Origin: Fennellomyces sp. T-0311
Taxonomy: Eukaryota; Mucoromycota; Mucoromycetes; Mucorales; Lichtheimiaceae
Assembly: GCA_025266875.1 (NCBI GenBank)
Contig: JALLLT010000027.1
Coordinates: forward strand, 248,001-312,000
DNA: 64,000 nucleotides
Reading direction: 5' to 3'
Part shown: piece by piece, positions 58,240 through 64,000 of the stretch
How positions within the stretch are numbered: position 1 is the stretch's first letter
How the letters are laid out: each line of letters starts with the position of its first letter
Program-made: the position numbers and the translations under genes
Notes under the pieces: model-generated
Database searches by the model: none
What the model was told of the DNA's origin: nothing
Seen by the model: only the letters and a program-made list of their open reading frames with translations

Positions 58240-59973
58240 ATGTACGTTTCCCAGGTTCCTGCAACTGTCATTTATACACTGCTTAAAACAGTGCTTCTCA
58301 TCATGTATACAAAAACAATCGAGAGCATTTGTTCGTGGATCGGTCGATACGATGTTGCCAAAGTGATGGAACAAGGCTCCTATACTGTTTTATATAGCTC
58401 GATATTTACGCGCAACTACCGTAATTTTATGACGTTCTTCATGATCCTTTTATTGCTGTTCATCATTGGCATCGAGACAGTCACCAATTTACTTCCAACG
58501 ATCGCCACACACTTTATGCCGTTCCACCTCGTGTCTTTCGCAGGAGGTGACGATACGTACTTCCCCGCTGCATATAGTACTCCGATGCAACCCAACCGGA
58601 TACCAACGATCAACTATTCCGACAGCAACCCAATGCAAAGGTATTGTGAGGACATGGGCCTCTGTACTGATGGCGAATATGATGCGAATGTCCTGCGAAT
58701 ATCTCCAACCATGGAAGTGACATCAATACAATACGATTACGGCTCCAACAGATTCAACACTAGTTTTTTGGAAGTTTCGACGCCGTATTGTCTCTTGAAT
58801 ATTCCCGAAACTCCTGCTTGCATCCCGGACGATATGGCATTGGGAATATATGAGGACGGGTGGGGTCCATTTAATTTCTCGGTTCGAGGTATATCGCCCA
58901 TGGTGCTCGTAAACTACGCAATGGCCGAAGAATCTGGCTCAGGAGCGGTAACCTTGTCCGATGCAATGCAGCTTAAAGTGAATTACAGAAACGAGACCGG
59001 TGACGAAGTTTCTCGAAAGATCAATACCTGGGCAACGTTGCAGATGCTGTACAGACCAACTCGAACAGACATTATTTCCGTCACACACTTGTCAAGCATA
59101 TTGTATACGAATGGGCGGGAAACGGTAGTTCTGGTTCTAAAGGCGGCGTTGCACAACCTAAATTCCGAAGGACCAAGATCTTCGCCAAACATCACAAACG
59201 AGGATATCTCTAATCTCTTTGGCGGTGTATTCAATAACTCTGAAATACTCTACAATGCTACATCACTACGTCCCAGCGAACGAGAACACGGAATAGAGTT
59301 AGAGAACGACCACTGGATGATTATTTCAGCATTTACGCATTACGTAAACGATCCCTACTTGACAATTGATTTGGTCCAGAGGACAGAGTATGATAATAGC
59401 CACTCAGTATTGAAAGCAAGGATTCTCTTTGGTGTATTTGTTGTGACCGACACGATGCTACCAAGAGGCGCGCCACGATATTACAACGAGCCATATATGA
59501 CAAACTACAATTCGACCCGAAACGAATTCCGGTTGACATCGCCAGATACCTTTACTATGCGCCAGCCGGGCTTTTACGATCAAATGTTTGACGGATTCAA
59601 CGATGCTCCAACGAAAGACCTGTTTATGTATGCGGTCTTGAATTCTTCTGACAACACAATGTTTGGAACAAAAGGATATCAAGATGTCGTCGCGGACATT
59701 TCACCTGCATTCCTTGGTGTACTATGTGGCATCATACTTGTCATGGGCGCAATATTTTTGACCTCAAGATATACGAAGGACACACTTTACTTTGATTCAC
59801 TTTACCAAACTCTAGGCCACATTGACGATACCGGAACAGTCGGTGATACAAGTGACTACATCCCTCCGATGTCAACCAAGGATCGGAAGATCTTTGTTGG
59901 TGACAAGGTACTGCTTGTGAAGGACAAACTAGGACCATCAGGGTGGAGTTCAGATGACGATAGTAACTACTAA
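58240..59973 (+). CDS. Unrecognised membrane protein with large ectodomain, tandem copy A
   Basis: Single-exon frame of 577 aa. The N-terminus (MYVSQVPATVIYTLLKTVLL) is amphipathic, a clear membrane segment lies at about 63-79 (FMTFFMILLLLFIIGIETV), and a second at about 490-510 (FLGVLCGIILVMGAIFL). The roughly 400 residues between them carry many N-x-S/T sites (NYS, NTS, NFS, NET, NIT, NAT, NSS) and conserved cysteines (RYCEDMGLC, TPYC), so they are likely extracytoplasmic. The 60-residue tail contains YQTLGHIDDTG and DRKIFVGDKVLL. I know no family for it. The neighbouring gene is a paralogue in the same orientation. Function unknown; a surface receptor or recognition protein is one possibility. 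Confidence 0.85.
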   Translation: MYVSQVPATVIYTLLKTVLLIMYTKTIESICSWIGRYDVAKVMEQGSYTVLYSSIFTRNYRNFMTFFMILLLLFIIGIETVTNLLPTIATHFMPFHLVSFAGGDDTYFPAAYSTPMQPNRIPTINYSDSNPMQRYCEDMGLCTDGEYDANVLRISPTMEVTSIQYDYGSNRFNTSFLEVSTPYCLLNIPETPACIPDDMALGIYEDGWGPFNFSVRGISPMVLVNYAMAEESGSGAVTLSDAMQLKVNYRNETGDEVSRKINTWATLQMLYRPTRTDIISVTHLSSILYTNGRETVVLVLKAALHNLNSEGPRSSPNITNEDISNLFGGVFNNSEILYNATSLRPSEREHGIELENDHWMIISAFTHYVNDPYLTIDLVQRTEYDNSHSVLKARILFGVFVVTDTMLPRGAPRYYNEPYMTNYNSTRNEFRLTSPDTFTMRQPGFYDQMFDGFNDAPTKDLFMYAVLNSSDNTMFGTKGYQDVVADISPAFLGVLCGIILVMGAIFLTSRYTKDTLYFDSLYQTLGHIDDTGTVGDTSDYIPPMSTKDRKIFVGDKVLLVKDKLGPSGWSSDDDSNY

Positions 59974-60462
59974 AATTACTGTTACCGTCGTTATCATTTG
60001 CTCTGCGGACAAAACGAATTTGATATTTTGAAGACTTGAATAAAACAGCCATGTTTCTTGCTTTTAGAATACTATACTATACTATCACAATTCCGCCATT
60101 CTGCTCTAAATATATACCTTTCTAAAGCTTCTCTCGAGTAAATAACGGGTGCATCATCACCAAACCGTTCGTTAGTATAAAGAACTGAGAGACAGATTTA
60201 CTTGAAATGTAACGTAGTACAAGATGGCGGGTCAAAAACCTTATGTCGCGCTCCATCGGCTTAGCTTTGGCTTAGCCTTTTTGTGCGCCACTAAATCATG
60301 GATTACTTTACCAGTTTTTTTTCTGCAGTTTCATATTACATACAGCTCTTCTCCTTTGTTACCAGGTATATTTCTGCGTAATTTGTACCTTTATTTATAT
60401 TAATAATCATATTTATCCGGGTATAGTATATGAATGTACTTTTATAAAGGCACTCTGCAAAG
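59974..60462. other. Spacer between tandem membrane-protein genes
   Basis: No gene seen. It carries a copy of the shared leader element at 60205-60227 (GAAATGTAACGTAGTACAAG and three more bases) and a following GGCTTAG-type segment that also recurs before copy A. Confidence 0.45.
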
Positions 60463-62172
60463 ATGTATGTCTCACAAGTTCCGGCCACTGTAATATACAC
60501 AATATTTAAGACCTTGCTCCTTATCATGATCGCCAGATCGATTGAGAGTATATGCTCATGGGCAAGGCGATATGACCTTGCAAAGGTCTTGGAGAAGGGC
60601 AGCTATCCTGTGCTCTATACGTCCATATTCACTTACAAAAACTATCGGAACTACTGGACTTTGCCGATGGTTGCCCTGCTGCTGTTCATCCTTGCAATCG
60701 AAACGGCATCGAATCTACTCCCTACAATCGCCACCAACTACATGCCATTCCAGTCGGTATCCTTTACACAAGGAGACAGCAAATACTTCAAGTATATGTA
60801 TAATACTTCAGCACAAGCAGCTCGGATACCATCGCTGGAGTATTCCGTTGATAACCCAATGAAGAATTACTGCGAGGACATGAATCTATGCAAGAACGGC
60901 ATATACGATACACATGTCTTGGAAATTTCACCTACAATGCAAGTTGAAGCAATTCCATACGATTACGGCGAACAAAAATTTATTACCGACTATGTGAACG
61001 TATCGACACCGTTTTGTTTACCCGATACTTGTCCAGGAACAACGGCATATTTTTCGACAAATGTTTCTGGCCATACTGTATTGTCTTCTCCAGGCCTACC
61101 ATCGGATATTGTGACATACTATTCCCCGGCTGACAATTCAGATTACGGAACCGAAACTATATTCAATGCCTCAAGAATGAATGTCCAGTATGATGATTCT
61201 AACGGCAATCCGGTATCTGAAGCCATCGATACGTCGTCAGTTATATCCATGTTGTACCGACCGACCCATAACGATATTATTTCAGTCATGCACTTGTCCA
61301 AAATTCTATTTACCAATGGCCGTGAAACCGTCCTGCTTGTTTTGAAAGTCGCTTTACACAACATTTGTTATCAATCTCCAATATTTTCAAAGGTGGAAGA
61401 CGCTGTCCCGCTATTTGGTGATACGTTCAATAATACGGCGCTGCTTTTCAATATTACTGGCACCTATGACAGGGGCTATTACAACGCATCATCCATCAAC
61501 TTTCTGGAGACTACGGTGGCATACACCTCCTACGTGACCGATGACTATTTTTCTGTGGATATTAATCAGAGGACCCTTTACTACGACCTACTTACGGCGC
61601 TCAAGGCCAGACTTTTATTTTCTGTATACGTTATTACCGACTCTACTCTTCCTATAAACAGCGACTCCCAATATAAGTTCAAGGAATACTTGACGAACTA
61701 CAATACAACACGAAGTGAGCATCTGGACATGTCACAGGATAATTTTACAATGAGAGAGCCTGGATTTTACGATTCAATGTTTGACGGCTTCAACGAACCA
61801 CCTACGGACGACCTATTCATGTACGCTATTTTGGATTCATCAAGCCACACGTTGTTTGGAAAGGAAGGCTACCAAGACATTGTTGCTGATATTTCGCCAG
61901 TTTTTGTTGGTGTCGTATGCGCTATTCTTTTCGTAGCTCTGGTTACATATGCGATATCAAGATACTGTAGAGATCCACTCTACTTTTACACATTGTACCA
62001 AACCATTGGACACGTTGACGTGAATGGGTATGTGAAAAACCCAGATGGCGTAATCCCAGAAATATCGGTCAAGGATAGGACAGTGTATTACGGAGATAAG
62101 ATTCTAGTTTCCAAAGAAAACATGGACGTACTAAAGCACCCTGAAGCAGATGATACAAGTGAAACGCTATAA
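60463..62172 (+). CDS. Unrecognised membrane protein with large ectodomain, tandem copy B
   Basis: Single-exon frame of 569 aa, paralogous to copy A along its whole length. Shared segments include MYVSQVPATVIYT at the start, SNLLPTIATNYMPF against TNLLPTIATHFMPF, YCEDMNLC, a FTNGRETVLLVLKVALHN block, DSMFDGFNEPPTDDLFMYA, and DIVADISPVFVGVVC before the C-terminal membrane segment (about 480-500). Tail motifs YQTIGHVDVNG and DRTVYYGDKILV are kept. The ectodomain between about 185 and 235 differs most in sequence and length. Conservation of both frames indicates that both copies are, or recently were, functional. Confidence 0.85.
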   Translation: MYVSQVPATVIYTIFKTLLLIMIARSIESICSWARRYDLAKVLEKGSYPVLYTSIFTYKNYRNYWTLPMVALLLFILAIETASNLLPTIATNYMPFQSVSFTQGDSKYFKYMYNTSAQAARIPSLEYSVDNPMKNYCEDMNLCKNGIYDTHVLEISPTMQVEAIPYDYGEQKFITDYVNVSTPFCLPDTCPGTTAYFSTNVSGHTVLSSPGLPSDIVTYYSPADNSDYGTETIFNASRMNVQYDDSNGNPVSEAIDTSSVISMLYRPTHNDIISVMHLSKILFTNGRETVLLVLKVALHNICYQSPIFSKVEDAVPLFGDTFNNTALLFNITGTYDRGYYNASSINFLETTVAYTSYVTDDYFSVDINQRTLYYDLLTALKARLLFSVYVITDSTLPINSDSQYKFKEYLTNYNTTRSEHLDMSQDNFTMREPGFYDSMFDGFNEPPTDDLFMYAILDSSSHTLFGKEGYQDIVADISPVFVGVVCAILFVALVTYAISRYCRDPLYFYTLYQTIGHVDVNGYVKNPDGVIPEISVKDRTVYYGDKILVSKENMDVLKHPEADDTSETL

Positions 62173-63139
62173 ATGTAACTTTGATATTATTTTTCCTGCA
62201 TGGGCACAATTTCTTCCGCCCTTTTCTGTCGCACAAAGGCGGTGTTGTACACTTCGAGTTCGCCATGCCTGTGAAGCCACTGCATTATTTTCAAACGTAT
62301 AGTTAGCCCTTGAATAAAGGACTCAAAAACTAATATCGGCAGATAGCTTTTGGGAGAGTATGCCCCTGCTGAGCATGGTTTAGGACGTGGAGTCATCAAT
62401 GCGCCTGACGTATCACTGCATGGATGCATAGCGCTGTAGTGCACGTAGGAAGTGAAAAGCGAAAATATTATGCCATCAGGCATATGAAAGGCCTCGGAGG
62501 GTATTTTTGCTAGCACAGTCTTTGACCCTCTTACTGTCGTTGTCACGGCAACAGGGCCCGCCCCAGTTTAGTGACTCCGAATGGCTAGTATCATGAGCCT
62601 CGGCTCTTTTCCTTTCCTTCTATAAAGGGCCGGTGCCTTACTCGTTATCATTGTATGCATCGGTTTAGAGAATGAAAGACAGGCATGTCCCAGTGTGTGC
62701 ATCGGCGGGGCGCGAAAGGCAAGATACAGTCGAGGAATATTCACGCCCCAATGTGCGTTTTTTATGCACTGAGGCTGTGACATTTGCCTTGATCGATCGA
62801 GATACGTAATAGATGCTTTGGTGTCAAAAGTAACAAGGGTGAGAATTCTCTCCTCTCACCCAATCCATTGGTCCTGCCGATTCGCCTCGGTCCCGCGTCC
62901 CTTCTATCGCCTCGGGCTCTGTGCAGCTTTTTCAGACGAACCATGAAAAGGTTGTCGAATGTATCGCCAAGCACAGGGGCAGTTTAAATGGCTCGGCAGC
63001 CAAGATGGAGAAAAAAAAGTCCTGCATGCAACCAGGTGGCACAAAGTAATGTGATTGGATGCTGCGCCTAACTAGTGGTGGAAGTTTCGGTTACAAGCGT
63101 CGCGTCGAGTGATTTTTTTCCCCCTTCATCTCTCTGAAA
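62173..63139. other. Spacer upstream of the penta-EF-hand gene
   Basis: Apart from a doubtful minus-strand frame (62187-62546) I see no gene. TGCATCGG occurs twice near 62656 and 62700 beside CAGGCATGTCCCAGTG and AATGTGCG. The last 60 bp are the leader of the next gene. Confidence 0.45.
62187..62546 (-). CDS. Doubtful small open frame, unrecognised
   Basis: 119 codons starting MTTTVRGSKTVLAKIP and ending ahead of the copy B stop codon. Composition is moderately protein-like (Pro, Ser and aromatic residues, basic tail), but there is no motif or splice support, and the frame lies in the 3' flank of copy B. It may be chance. Confidence 0.2.
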   Translation of the reverse strand: MTTTVRGSKTVLAKIPSEAFHMPDGIIFSLFTSYVHYSAMHPCSDTSGALMTPRPKPCSAGAYSPKSYLPILVFESFIQGLTIRLKIMQWLHRHGELEVYNTAFVRQKRAEEIVPMQEK

Positions 63140-64000
63140 ATGAGTTACAATCAATACAATTCGCCACAACAAAACTACCAGCAACCACCTCCCGGCTATC
63201 AACAGCAGCAGCAGCAGCATGGTTATGGTATATAAAAAAAATACATTGGCTCGAGATGCATTTTGGAAAGAAAAAAGTGTACTGATAGTCAATGAAGGTC
63301 AGGCCCCTCCACCTCCCGGAGGTAATCCCAGCCAGCAGCTGTGGGGCTGGTTCAAGGCTGTCGACACTGACAACTCGGGCCAACTGACGGTCGACGAGCT
63401 CCAGCGTGCTCTGATAAACGGCGACTGGAGCCCGTTCAATATCGAGACTGTGCGTTTGATGGTGGCCATGTTTGACAAGGGTGAGTGTGGGAGGCAGCAC
63501 GACAAGATAGGCAGCGTGCTCATTAGAGTTGTTGACAGATCAAACGGGCACAATCAATTTCCAAGAGTTCTCTGGTTTGTGGAAGTATATCGAGGATTGG
63601 AAGCGCTGCTTCCAGCAGTTCGATGCGGACGCATCCGGCAGCATCGACCGCAACGAGATGGGCAATGCATTGCGAACGTTCGGTTACAACCTCTCGGACA
63701 AGTTCATCAACCTCTTGATCAACAAGTTTGACAAATACGGTGAGTTTCAAATACAGTCACTCCTCGCTCGTGCCCTTTCCTGTCTCCCCTCCCCCTCTTG
63801 TATCTATGTAGCATGAGGAGTTTGACTTACTACAAAACACACACACATATATATATGTATGGACTCACAGGGCACTGGGCTGCAGGCAAAGGCGACGTGA
63901 CGTTCGACAATTTTGTGCAGGCGTGCGTGACGGTCAAGACGCTGACGGACTCGTTCAGACAGTACGATACGGACGGCGACGGTTGGATTCAAATCAAATA
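63140..64000 (+). CDS. Penta-EF-hand protein (ALG-2/peflin/Pef1 type), 3' end missing
   Basis: Exons 63140-63227, 63298-63480, 63539-63739 and 63886 to the window end. The N-terminus is Gln/Pro/Tyr/Gly-rich (MSYNQYNSPQQNYQQPPPGY, with a CAG run), as in peflin. EF1 reads AVDTDNSGQLTVDELQRAL, EF2 DKDQTGTINFQEFSGLW, EF3 QFDADASGSIDRNEMG, EF4 has a degenerate loop (DKYGKGDVTFDNFVQAC), and EF5 begins YDTDGDGWIQIK. Loop Asp/Asn residues for calcium are present in EF1, EF3 and EF5. PEF proteins bind calcium and membrane or ESCRT/COPII partners. The gene is cut by the window end. Confidence 0.93.

Overview
The window looks like nuclear DNA from an early-diverging filamentous fungus, most likely Mucoromycota (Mucorales-like). 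The genes carry many short introns (about 39-100 bp) with GT..AG borders. The conserved genes are fungal or eukaryotic housekeeping genes, and the AT-rich spacers hold transposons. The lineage call is inference from gene content and style; no database was searched. About 26 genes are described, most with exon structures worked out by hand from reading frame, splice phase and family motifs.

Layout. 0.3-2.1 kb: a kelch-BTB protein (-). 2.1-7.6 kb: gene-poor, with a CACTG-ended MITE and decayed repeats. 7.6-12.3 kb: TFIIA large subunit (+), proteasome ATPase Rpt4 (+) and an SLC25/Ugo1-like carrier (-). 13.1-15.2 kb: a dead DDE transposase. 16.37-22.55 kb: an apparently complete 6.2-kb Tnp2/EnSpm-type DNA transposon with imperfect terminal inverted repeats, a 920-aa transposase, a 374-aa second gene and a 174-bp tandem array. 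It splits an Asn/Pro/Gln-rich reading frame. 25.8-34.8 kb: ribosomal protein eS27, mitofusin Fzo1, GPI-transamidase subunit PIG-U/Gab1 and a RING protein. 35.7-41.9 kb: an LRR fragment, an F-box/LRR gene, a tiny helical-repeat protein and a TPR/F-box/LRR gene.

42-53.6 kb is compact and conserved: a DHHC palmitoyltransferase, FAM72, a Hal4/Sat4-like kinase, RPA3, Tsr2, a zf-PARP protein, Bir1/survivin and the CTD kinase Ctk1/CDK12. Neighbours share very short divergent promoters or nearly abutting 3' ends. 53.7-62.2 kb is accessory: a decayed HET-domain gene, an intact HET-domain gene, and two tandem paralogues of an unrecognised two-TM, ectodomain-bearing membrane family. 63.1-64 kb: the start of a penta-EF-hand gene, cut by the window end.

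Genes that work together: Fzo1 and the Ugo1/SLC25A46-like carrier (mitochondrial fusion), TFIIA and Ctk1 (RNA polymerase II transcription), and Rpt4 with the kelch-BTB, F-box and RING proteins (ubiquitin-proteasome). The two best candidates for something undescribed are the two-gene Tnp2 element with its array of terminal-motif repeats, and the HET plus ectodomain-protein cluster, which is laid out like a self/non-self recognition locus.
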